Assembly (NCBI GenBank): GCA_937916195.1
Contig: CALFTO010000114.1
Location: forward strand, 1 to 8,794
Length of the DNA stretch: 8,794 bases
Reading direction: 5' to 3'
Origin: an uncultured Clostridia bacterium
GTDB lineage: Bacteria > Bacillota > Clostridia > Oscillospirales > Acutalibacteraceae
The translations under genes and the position numbers were made by a program. The notes beneath the pieces are model-generated. The model saw only the letters and a program-made list of their open reading frames with translations, was not told where the DNA came from and searched no databases. Position 1 is the first letter of the stretch; each line of letters opens with the position of its first letter. Of the stretch, positions 1 through 6,235 are shown one piece after another.

Positions 1-21
1 TTGAAATCGAGATATAAAATT

Positions 22-57
22 AACAGCAGACGACTGACCCCGTCTGCTGTTTTTTTG
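22..57. terminator. Intrinsic terminator at the 3' end of the exporter operon, probably bidirectional
   Basis: An 11-bp perfect stem (22-32 with 41-51) closes an 8-nt loop. On the plus strand it is followed by seven T residues, so it is a strong terminator for a plus-strand gene entering from the left of the window. On the minus strand it starts about 9 nt after the stop codon of the second exporter gene and is followed by a broken T-tract (TTAATTTT). It can therefore also end the exporter operon. Sharing one hairpin between convergent genes is common, but the minus-strand tail is the weaker one. Confidence 0.85.
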
Positions 58-59
58 TT

Positions 60-1862
60 TTATTCCGTTTTATATTTTTCTGCCTGAAGATTAAACATAT
101 ACGCATATGTTCCGCCGAGTTCCATTAGCTCTGCGTGGCTACCGCTTTCAATAATTCTGCCGTTTTCCATAACATAAATTCTGTCTGCGTTAACGGTGGT
201 TGAAAGTCGGTGAGAAATGAAAATAACCGTCTTGTGCTGTGCCGCCTCAATCATAGCCTGATTAAGATTGTATTCGGCAACAGGGTCAAGGTTTGCAGAG
301 GGCTCGTCAAGAATTACATAGGGGCAATCCTTGTAGAACGCACGGGCAATTGCCGTTTTCTGTGCCTCACCGCCTGAAAGCATAACACCCTCGTCATCAA
401 ATTCGCGTAAAAGCTCTGAATTGACACCGTTTTTGAGTTCTTTGTTAAATCCGCTGTGTTTAAGAGCATCTTTAATTCTTTCTTCGTCGGGGTTGACATC
501 AAGTGCGACATTTTCACCCAAAGAGCAGGCAAAAATCTGAAAATCCTGAAATACTGCGGCAAAACGGTCACGGTGTGAGTCTGCAGTGGCGTTTTTAATG
601 TTTTTGCCGTCAATAAGGATTTCGCCCTCGGTCGCATCATAAAGCCTCAATAACAGATTTGTAAGAGTTGTCTTGCCCGCACCGTTGTAGCCGACCAAGG
701 CAATCTTTTCGTATGGCTTGATTGTAAGATTTATGTCTTCAAGGGTAGGCTTATCGTTATTTGGATAGGTGAATGACAAGTTTTTAATGGTGATTTCTTT
801 TGGCTCGGTCTTTGGTGCATCTTCACCGCCGTTTTTAATCTTGAAATCAGCCTTTAAGAATTCGCGGTATTTGTCAATCATCTTGCCTTGCTCTGAAAAA
901 CGAGCCAATGCCCATACCGTCAAGAATTGAAAGGACATAGCAACTGCATGTGCACCATTGAATGTGGCAACAAAATCACCTGCTGAAAGAGTTTCCTTAA
1001 CGAGAACACAGTATCCCAAATAAAGAGGAAGAAGGAACATAAATCCTAATTCTTGCACGCCAAGAGTTTGTAAACAATTCAATGTTGAAATCTTGTTCCA
1101 GTATTTTCGCTGATTGCTAATAACATCATCTGCCGCATCATTATATCTGTCTATAAGCAAAGGAGAAATGTTGTTCATACGAACTTCTTTCGCGTAATCC
1201 TGCAAATAGAAAACACGCTGAAAATAGTCAGAACGACGGTGAAATTTCGCGTTTTCAATTCGGCGCTCCATCATAAGTGTGCCAACCTTTTTGCTGATTG
1301 GCAGGAAAATGCAAATTACACCTAAAATAATCACAAGACACCAAGGGTCAATTGCTAACAATACCGAAGAAACCGTCACAAGTGAAATAATGTGACCTAC
1401 ATACATTCTGACAAGCCCTAAAAGATTTTGAATATTGTCAGATGATGATTCAATGGTGAGAATGAAGCTGTTGTAAAATTCAGGATTGTCATAAGATTCA
1501 AGGTCAAGACTTCTTGCCTTTTCGTAAAGCTTTTTGTTAAGTCCGTAGTAAAGCCTTTCGCGTTCTTTGTTCCAATAAAATTCTCTGAACAGCCACGAAA
1601 TAGCCGTTGAGCCGATAAGCACCAAGGCAATTACGCCGATAGCATAGAAAATTCTTTCTAAATCTTTATCCTCGGTTACAACGTCAATAATATATTTAAC
1701 ACCAATTACACGAATAAGGTTGTTGGGGAGTATCATTAAAAGTCCCCAAAAAAGTTCGCCGATAACTAAAAATGGCGAAACGCTGAACATCAGACGCACA
1801 AAGAAGAAAATATTTGAGGGCATTGAGTGAAGTGTCTTTTCTTTCTCTTTTTTCTTAAACAT
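60..1862 (-). CDS. ABC exporter half-transporter (membrane domain fused to ATPase), second gene of the pair
   Basis: This encodes a 600-aa half-size ABC exporter (subfamily B / MsbA-like fold) in the cytoplasmic membrane. Residues about 15-330 are a hydrophobic membrane domain with several clear transmembrane stretches. Residues about 350-590 are the nucleotide-binding domain. It has Walker A GYNGAGKTT (about residue 390), a Q-loop FQDFQIFA, signature LSGGE (about 495), Walker B VILDEPSANLD with catalytic Glu (about 519) and an H-loop ISHR (about 549), so ATP hydrolysis should be intact. The longest reading begins at a GTG (1868), but that lies only 3 nt after the GAGGTG ribosome site. The ATG at 1862 is 9 nt away and is preferred. 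The start overlaps the stop of the upstream exporter gene by 8 bp, which implies co-translation and a heterodimer. Length is usual for the family. The substrate is not readable; drug or peptide efflux is plausible from the family and from the attenuator upstream. Confidence 0.93.
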   Translation of the reverse strand: MFKKKEKEKTLHSMPSNIFFFVRLMFSVSPFLVIGELFWGLLMILPNNLIRVIGVKYIIDVVTEDKDLERIFYAIGVIALVLIGSTAISWLFREFYWNKERERLYYGLNKKLYEKARSLDLESYDNPEFYNSFILTIESSSDNIQNLLGLVRMYVGHIISLVTVSSVLLAIDPWCLVIILGVICIFLPISKKVGTLMMERRIENAKFHRRSDYFQRVFYLQDYAKEVRMNNISPLLIDRYNDAADDVISNQRKYWNKISTLNCLQTLGVQELGFMFLLPLYLGYCVLVKETLSAGDFVATFNGAHAVAMSFQFLTVWALARFSEQGKMIDKYREFLKADFKIKNGGEDAPKTEPKEITIKNLSFTYPNNDKPTLEDINLTIKPYEKIALVGYNGAGKTTLTNLLLRLYDATEGEILIDGKNIKNATADSHRDRFAAVFQDFQIFACSLGENVALDVNPDEERIKDALKHSGFNKELKNGVNSELLREFDDEGVMLSGGEAQKTAIARAFYKDCPYVILDEPSANLDPVAEYNLNQAMIEAAQHKTVIFISHRLSTTVNADRIYVMENGRIIESGSHAELMELGGTYAYMFNLQAEKYKTE

Positions 1863-3681
1863 TTTCACTCACCTCGCTTTCATCTTTATAGCTTGATGCC
1901 TGCAAAGTGAACATTTTACTATATTCACCGTTTTGAGCCATCAATTCTGCGTGACTTCCCGATTCAAGAATTGTGCCGTTGCCGATAACATAAATTCTGT
2001 CAGACAATACAGCACTTGAAAGTCTGTGTGAAATATAAATAACAGTTTTGTTTTCTGTTACTTTTATAAGATTTTCATACATTTTGTACTCTGCAATAGG
2101 GTCAAGGGCAGAACTTGGCTCGTCAAGAATTGCAACTTCAAAATCGCGGGCAAACAGACGCGCCGCAGATACCTTTTGGTTTTCGCCGCCTGAAAGCCCT
2201 GCACCGTCAACCTCAAATTCGCGGGTAAGCACTGTGTCCGCACCCTTTGGCAGACTTGAGATTTTTTCCCATACTCCGCTTTGCTTGAGCGCCTTTTCTG
2301 CGATTTTCTTTTCCTCGTCAGTGCATTCGTGACACATAATGTTCTCGTTAACTGACACCGCAAAGTTTTTGTAATCCTGAAAAACTGTCGCAAAGGCATT
2401 ACGGAGAGATGCTACATTATACTCTTTAACATTCACGCCATTGTAAAGAATTTCGCCCTCATCAGCATCATAAAATCTTAAAAGTAGTTTGACAAGTGTG
2501 GATTTACCCGCACCGTTAACGCCTACAATTGCAATAGTTTCGCCCTTTGTAATCTTAAATGAAACATTTTTAAGGATTGTCCTGTTTGTGTCTGGGTAGC
2601 CGAAGGATACATTCTTAAATTCAATGCTCTCAAATTCACCTGCGTCTTTACCGCCATCGGTGATTTTAGGTTCATATTCAAAGAAATCACGTAAATTTTG
2701 GAAGAAAAGAGCCATTTGCGTCATTTCGTCAAAGCCCTCGGCAATGCTCATTGTTGAATCGCGAACAGAGTTGATTGACGAAAGCACAACCGAAAAGTCT
2801 GAAATTGTAAGAGCCTTTGTGAATATGAATTGATATCCTGCAAAGGCATAAGTGCCGATTATGGGTATGAAATCGCTAAAAAGTGAGCTCACCATACTAT
2901 AAATGAAAAGCTTGATGCCATACTTTTTAAGTATTACAACATTGGCATCAATTGCCGCCTTGAAACGACCGATAAGTACAGCGAAAATGTTTGAGGTTCT
3001 CATATCCTTTGAGAAATCCTTTAAAAACATTGTGCGTTGAATGTATGCCTTTATTCTGTTGTTTGTGGTCATCTCAAGGTCTCGTTTGTAAACTGCCTTG
3101 CTCTTGAAAACTTCAATTACAAAAACAAGTGTTACAGGCAACAAGAATAACAGATACATTGGGTTAATAACTGTAACTGTTGTCACAACACAGATGAGTG
3201 CGATAATTCCGCCGATAATCGCTGCAATATCCCAACAAAGTAAATCGTAATAGCCCGAAGAAAGCACCAAGGTTGCACGCTGATATTTGTCGTAGAATTC
3301 GGGATTTTCATAGCAACTCACATCTAATTGAGTGGCTTTTTCAAAAATTTTGTTGTTAATTTTTTTAAGTACAACCTTAGTTGCAACAAGTCGTTGACGT
3401 GTAGCGTAGTTTGCTATTATGTTGATGGCAATACATATGCTTAAAAACAGTAAAAGATAAATAAAGTATGTTTTGAAATCGGCATCACCGTCAATAATGC
3501 TTAACAATATTTTCAAGAACAAAATATTCTGAAGATACATTGTCAGTACCTTGTTAGATATTTCCGTAACAAGATAGCCGATTAAAAGTCGCTTGTCAAC
3601 TTCCCAAACGAGCTTTAGTGCAAATAAAACATTTTTGAGCACAGGAACTTTAACGGGCTCGTGAAGCTTAATCCATCTCAT
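1855..3681 (-). CDS. ABC exporter half-transporter (membrane domain fused to ATPase), first gene of the pair
   Basis: This encodes a 608-aa half-size ABC exporter, paralogous to the downstream partner. The membrane domain spans about residues 15-330 with hydrophobic helices. The ATPase domain has Walker A GVNGAGKST (about 389), a Q-loop FQDYKNFA, signature LSGGE (about 495), Walker B AILDEPSSALD with catalytic Glu (about 518) and an H-loop ISHRLS (about 549). The ATG at 3681 is fixed by AGGAGG at 3689-3694, with a 7-nt spacing. The gene is the first full-length cistron of the operon and follows the leader ORF and a terminator hairpin ending only about 13 nt before its ribosome site, so its transcription should depend on readthrough. 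Both partners keep a consensus catalytic Glu, unlike many heterodimeric exporters (BmrC/D, TM287/288) in which one site is degenerate. Export of a drug, peptide or lipid is inferred from the family only. Confidence 0.93.
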   Translation of the reverse strand: MRWIKLHEPVKVPVLKNVLFALKLVWEVDKRLLIGYLVTEISNKVLTMYLQNILFLKILLSIIDGDADFKTYFIYLLLFLSICIAINIIANYATRQRLVATKVVLKKINNKIFEKATQLDVSCYENPEFYDKYQRATLVLSSGYYDLLCWDIAAIIGGIIALICVVTTVTVINPMYLLFLLPVTLVFVIEVFKSKAVYKRDLEMTTNNRIKAYIQRTMFLKDFSKDMRTSNIFAVLIGRFKAAIDANVVILKKYGIKLFIYSMVSSLFSDFIPIIGTYAFAGYQFIFTKALTISDFSVVLSSINSVRDSTMSIAEGFDEMTQMALFFQNLRDFFEYEPKITDGGKDAGEFESIEFKNVSFGYPDTNRTILKNVSFKITKGETIAIVGVNGAGKSTLVKLLLRFYDADEGEILYNGVNVKEYNVASLRNAFATVFQDYKNFAVSVNENIMCHECTDEEKKIAEKALKQSGVWEKISSLPKGADTVLTREFEVDGAGLSGGENQKVSAARLFARDFEVAILDEPSSALDPIAEYKMYENLIKVTENKTVIYISHRLSSAVLSDRIYVIGNGTILESGSHAELMAQNGEYSKMFTLQASSYKDESEVSENV

Positions 3682-3706
3682 TTAAAAACCTCCTCGAATA
3701 AAAATG

Positions 3707-3732
3707 AAAAACCGCAGAAAGAAATTCTGCGG
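3707..3732 (-). terminator. Leader intrinsic terminator (attenuator) upstream of the exporter operon
   Basis: Read on the minus strand, the arms CCGCAGAA (3732-3725) and TTCTGCGG (3719-3712) form a perfect 8-bp stem with a 5-nt loop. The stem is followed directly by TTTTT (3711-3707), then CA and another T run. It lies about 30 nt after the stop of the leader ORF and about 13 nt before the ribosome site of the first exporter gene. The position between promoter and gene, rather than after a gene, marks it as a conditional terminator. The sequence shows the hairpin and U-tract; the regulatory role is inferred. Confidence 0.82.
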
Positions 3733-3762
3733 CACTAAAATACAATATCCCAAATGAAAAAA

Positions 3763-3852
3763 TCAATCGCAAGAATGGGGTATTACCTTTAAGGTGGCAG
3801 AAATATTTATAATTTCGCGGTGTTCATGAGCTTGCCAGTATCTCATTGTCAT
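3763..3852 (-). CDS. 29-aa leader peptide of the exporter operon
   Basis: This short ORF begins MTMRYWQAHEH, ends KVIPHSCD and stops at TGA (3765-3763). A strong ribosome site AAAGGAGG (3870-3863) lies 10 nt before the ATG at 3852. A second in-frame ATG at 3846 is 16 nt from it and therefore less likely. The ORF lies on the transcript made from the promoter at 3905-3933 and ends about 30 nt before the leader terminator. There is no signal peptide or membrane segment. No single amino acid is strongly enriched (three His, one Trp, one Tyr), so a classical amino-acid-biosynthesis leader is unlikely. The expected role is in cis: ribosome position on this ORF would decide which RNA hairpin forms, as with BmrB before bmrCD in B. 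subtilis. I do not recognise the peptide sequence. A separate function as a secreted or bioactive peptide cannot be excluded. Confidence 0.75.
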   Translation of the reverse strand: MTMRYWQAHEHREIINISATLKVIPHSCD

Positions 3853-3867
3853 TTTATTTCTGCCTCC
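3793..3867 (-). promoter_or_regulatory. Long-range RNA stem that can sequester the leader ribosome site
   Basis: On the minus-strand transcript, GGAGGCAGAAATA (3867-3855) contains the Shine-Dalgarno of the leader ORF. It can pair with TATTTCTGCCACC (3805-3793) inside the leader ORF at 12 of 13 positions, closing a 49-nt loop that holds the leader start codon. The downstream segment can instead pair with the first arm of the terminator hairpin: TTCTGC (3802-3797) with GCAGAA (3730-3725), then CAC with GTG (3735-3733) after a 2-nt bulge. This gives mutually exclusive terminator and antiterminator states. Complementarity is read directly; the switching is inferred. Confidence 0.65.
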
Positions 3868-3904
3868 TTTCAAAAATTTTGGTTGAACGTTTTGTAACTT
3901 TTAA

Positions 3905-3933
3905 ATAATAACACCCTGAAAAATGTATGTCAA
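3905..3933 (-). promoter_or_regulatory. Sigma-A promoter of the exporter operon and its leader
   Basis: On the minus strand a perfect -35 box TTGACA (3933-3928) is separated by 17 nt from a -10 box TATTAT (3910-3905, 5 of 6 to consensus). Transcription should start near 3898. That gives a leader of about 215 nt before the first exporter start codon and places the leader ribosome site about 30 nt into the transcript. Confidence 0.85.
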
Positions 3934-3968
3934 GAAAATATTGGTATTTATTTTCTAAAGTTTAGATG

Positions 3969-4054
3969 ATTTCTCTCTAAGTATGAACTGTGACTATACC
4001 TCCCTTTGACGAGGGAGGTGGATTTTGCGAAGCAAAAGACGGAGGGAGAGAAAT
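3969..4054. repeat. Palindromic intergenic element with nested hairpins
   Basis: An outer inverted repeat, ATTTCTCTC (3969-3977) and GAGAGAAAT (4046-4054), encloses two hairpins. The first has an 8-bp stem ACCTCCCT/AGGGAGGT (3998-4019). The second has a 6-bp stem TTTTGC/GCAAAA with a GAA loop (4023-4037). No ORF or obvious target-site duplication is present. It fills the space between the minus-strand exporter promoter and the plus-strand tRNA promoter. The design resembles short interspersed palindromic (MITE- or REP-like) repeats of gut Clostridia. Only one copy is in this window, so repeat status is inferred. Confidence 0.55.
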
Positions 4055-4069
4055 TAATTCAAAAAGCAC

Positions 4070-4098
4070 TTGATTTATATTTTAAAACATATTATAAT
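4070..4098 (+). promoter_or_regulatory. Sigma-A promoter of tRNA-Pro
   Basis: A -35 box TTGATT (4070-4075, 4 of 6) and a perfect -10 box TATAAT (4093-4098) are spaced by 17 nt. The expected start is near 4105, about 20 nt before the mature 5' end of the tRNA at 4124. Confidence 0.8.
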
Positions 4099-4123
4099 AT
4101 TTTAGCATTTGAAAAGAATATAT

Positions 4124-4200
4124 CGAGGTGTGGCTCAGTTTGGTAGAGCGCTACGTTCGGGACGTAGAAGTCGCAGGTTCGAATCCTGTCACCTCGACCA
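4124..4200 (+). tRNA. tRNA-Pro, anticodon CGG
   Basis: The 77-nt gene folds as a full cloverleaf. The acceptor CGAGGTG pairs with CACCTCG. The D arm is GCTC/GAGC. The anticodon arm CTACG/CGTAG has loop TTCGGGA, so the anticodon is CGG and reads CCG proline codons. The variable loop is 5 nt. The T arm GCAGG/CCTGT has loop TTCGAAT. The discriminator A is followed by an encoded CCA. It stands alone with its own promoter upstream and a terminator directly downstream. It borders the mobile element on its 3' side. Confidence 0.97.
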
Positions 4201-4201
4201 T

Positions 4202-4246
4202 ATCGAGTGTTCATAACGGATTTGAGTTATGGACACTCGATTTTTT
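4202..4246 (+). terminator. Strong intrinsic terminator of tRNA-Pro
   Basis: A stem of 15-16 bp (4202-4217 with 4226-4241, one G-U pair) closes an 8-nt loop and runs into a T6 tract (4241-4246). It begins 2 nt after the CCA end. On the minus strand it has no T-tract, so it should not stop the converging recombinase transcript efficiently. Confidence 0.92.
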
Positions 4247-4274
4247 GTAATTTCGAGTTTCTTCGTTATGTACT

Positions 4275-4305
4275 GAGCAGGTTTTGAAGCCTGCTCTTTT
4301 GTTTT
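4275..4305 (+). terminator. Second hairpin with T-rich tail between tRNA-Pro and recombinase
   Basis: GAGCAGG (4275-4281) pairs with CCTGCTC (4290-4296), extendable by inner T-G and T-A pairs. It is followed by TTTTGTTTT on the plus strand. The tail overlaps the recombinase stop codon by 2 nt. As a terminator it points along the plus strand, as a back-up to the tRNA terminator or as a shield of the element end from outside transcription. An alternative is that this dyad is part of the recombinase attachment site. Confidence 0.6.
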
Positions 4306-5998
4306 ATGCGGATTTGGTAATATACTCTACGGCTACACCTTTTCGGGTATCTGCCTTGTAATTACTTCCGCATTCGGGTATCTCAATATACCCAATAAAT
4401 TTGTAATGGATCATAATCCTTTGACTGCGATTTTTACCAACACCTTCGGTTTCATAAACCGTTATTTCGTCTATGAGTTCCCGAAGAAGCGGCGCAGTCA
4501 GCTTTTGCATTTCCATAAATCTTCGGATAGCGTTGATAAAGCGGTCTTTGTTCTGTTGCATTGTGCCAAGATTATTTATTCTCTCGTTTAGGGATGCAAT
4601 CTTGGTTTTCAGTTCCATACGCTCTACTTCGTATTTGTGAGACAACTGCATAAACCATTCATCCGTTACCTTACCCGAAACGTTATCCTCATAGAGTTTT
4701 TCGTAAAGCTCGGCAACTTTTGTGTTTCGTGCCGTACAGCGTTGTAGTTCGCTTTGTAGAGCTTTTTGCTCATCGATAATATCCTTTTGTGTCTTTTGAG
4801 CAAGTAGGTCTGCAAAGGTTTCCTCGTCGCTCTGTAAGAACATTGCCATTCGCTTTAGTTCAAGCATTACCACTTGTTCTATTGCATCGGCTCGGATATA
4901 GTGTCGTGTTCCGCAAGTTCCTCTTGTATCCACCTTGTAGTTGGAACAACTGAAATACTGAATATCCTTGTTTATGGTGTTTACGTGTGACCATAACTTG
5001 CTACCGCAATCGGCACAGTAGAGCAAATCACAAAACATATTCTTTTCGGCATTGTCCACCTTCGGCGCTCGGCGTTTGGTTTTCTTGGTGAGCTTCTGTA
5101 CTGCTTCAAAAGTTTCACGGTCAATAATAGGCTCGTGAACATCCTTGAACACCGCCCAATTTTCTTCGGGGTTAGGAATACGAGCTTTGTTCTTGAATGA
5201 CTTTGAATAGGTCTTGAAGTTGATTACATCACCGCAGTATTCCTGTTGAGCAAGTATCTTGGCTATGGTGGATTTACACCATTTGTACGGATTGGGTTGA
5301 GCTTTCTTTCCGCCTCTGCCAAGACCTTTTTCTCTCCAATACGCCATTGGAATTAACACCTTTCGTTCTTGCAGGATTCGGGCAATGGTTTCGTTGCCTT
5401 TACCCTCCAAGCACATACGGAATATATCGTGTACCACCTGTGCTGCTTCGGGATCTATAATCCACTTCTTTTTGTTATCAGGTGATTTCAAGTATCCGTA
5501 AGGTGGTTGAGATAACGGCTCTCCTGCATTGCCACGAAGTCTGTGGGAGCTTCTGACCTTACGGCTAATATCTCTTGCGTACATTTCGTTCATAACGTTA
5601 CGAAAGGGTGCAAGCTCGTTTTCACCATCTGCACTGTCCACACAGTCATTGACTGCTATAAAACGGATATTTCTATCGGGGAAGTAGGTGTCTGTGTAAT
5701 ATCCTACTTGCAGATAATCTCTGCCAAGTCGGGACATATCCTTTACGATAATCACGCTTACATATCCCATTTCAATATCCTCAAGCAGTTTTTGAAATCC
5801 GGGGCGGTTAAAGTTTGTTCCCGTATATCCGTCATCCACATAACTGCGGGTGTTGGAAAAGCCGTGTTCCTTTGCGTATTTTTGCAACAGTTTCTTTTGA
5901 TTAACGATAGAGTTGCTATCGTTATCCGTTCCGTCATCACGGGATAGTCGGCAGTATAAAGCGGTTATGCCGACGTTATCTTTTTTCTTCGACTGCAT
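4304..5998 (-). CDS. Large serine recombinase (TnpX-like site-specific integrase/excisionase)
   Basis: This 564-aa protein cuts and rejoins attachment sites to integrate and excise the element. The N-terminal resolvase catalytic domain has YCRLSRDD with the nucleophile Ser19, and DMSRLGRDYLQVG near residue 89 with conserved arginines. Residues about 165-300 form the Recombinase DNA-binding domain. A zinc ribbon follows with CADC near 325 and further cysteines near 350 and 362. A coiled-coil-rich stretch (about 395-475) and a basic C-terminus complete the usual large-serine-recombinase plan at normal length. The start follows a very strong site (AAAGGAGG, then ACTAA). The ATG directly abuts the TAA of the upstream small gene, so translation is probably coupled. 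It is the last gene of the operon and sits at the element edge. No clear minus-strand terminator follows it. Confidence 0.95.
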   Translation of the reverse strand: MQSKKKDNVGITALYCRLSRDDGTDNDSNSIVNQKKLLQKYAKEHGFSNTRSYVDDGYTGTNFNRPGFQKLLEDIEMGYVSVIIVKDMSRLGRDYLQVGYYTDTYFPDRNIRFIAVNDCVDSADGENELAPFRNVMNEMYARDISRKVRSSHRLRGNAGEPLSQPPYGYLKSPDNKKKWIIDPEAAQVVHDIFRMCLEGKGNETIARILQERKVLIPMAYWREKGLGRGGKKAQPNPYKWCKSTIAKILAQQEYCGDVINFKTYSKSFKNKARIPNPEENWAVFKDVHEPIIDRETFEAVQKLTKKTKRRAPKVDNAEKNMFCDLLYCADCGSKLWSHVNTINKDIQYFSCSNYKVDTRGTCGTRHYIRADAIEQVVMLELKRMAMFLQSDEETFADLLAQKTQKDIIDEQKALQSELQRCTARNTKVAELYEKLYEDNVSGKVTDEWFMQLSHKYEVERMELKTKIASLNERINNLGTMQQNKDRFINAIRRFMEMQKLTAPLLRELIDEITVYETEGVGKNRSQRIMIHYKFIGYIEIPECGSNYKADTRKGVAVEYITKSA

Positions 5999-6226
5999 TT
6001 AGTCCTCCTTTCCGGCAGCCGAACACACATATTCTACTGCCATTTTACTTGGTGGTGATTCATCCGTCAAAGGTACGAAATCGCTTGTTACAATTCTTTT
6101 TAAACGGTCGGTAATTGTCGGGTGATTTTTAACTTTAGAAGTCATAAACGATGAACCTACGATATACTTGACTCCGTTTATTACATACTCATTTTCTTGC
6201 TGTGCAAGACCACATATAATTTTCAT
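5999..6226 (-). CDS. TnpW-like small element protein
   Basis: This encodes 75 aa with a core reading YVINGVKYIVGSSFM, then TITDRLKRIVTSDF. The pattern of a short beta strand with Y-x-V, then a Thr-rich turn and a D-(R/K)-(L/I)-(K/R)-R-(L/I) helix resembles the TnpW family of small proteins carried by Tn4451-type elements and their relatives. The exact family is recalled from pattern, not from a search. TnpW function is not established; proximity to the recombinase suggests a role in recombination or its control. The start ATG at 6226 has AAGGA 7 nt upstream, 9 nt after the parB-like stop. Its TAA touches the recombinase ATG. There is no signal peptide or membrane segment. Confidence 0.7.
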   Translation of the reverse strand: MKIICGLAQQENEYVINGVKYIVGSSFMTSKVKNHPTITDRLKRIVTSDFVPLTDESPPSKMAVEYVCSAAGKED

Positions 6227-6235
6227 ATTATTTCC

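Noticed and set aside
3763..3852. The leader ORF as an amino-acid-biosynthesis attenuator or T-box-like leader
   Set aside because: There is no run of one amino acid, no T-box motif, and the downstream genes are exporters rather than biosynthetic enzymes.
4120..4207. Direct repeat ATATCGAG at 4120-4127 and 4200-4207 flanking the tRNA, considered as a recombinase target duplication
   Set aside because: The first copy overlaps the tRNA acceptor stem and the second is part of the tRNA terminator. Both have other explanations, and the repeat is too short to separate from chance.
5543..5947. 134-codon plus-strand open frame inside the recombinase gene
   Set aside because: It lies wholly antisense to conserved catalytic-domain codons, has no recognisable domain, and is best read as a shadow frame.
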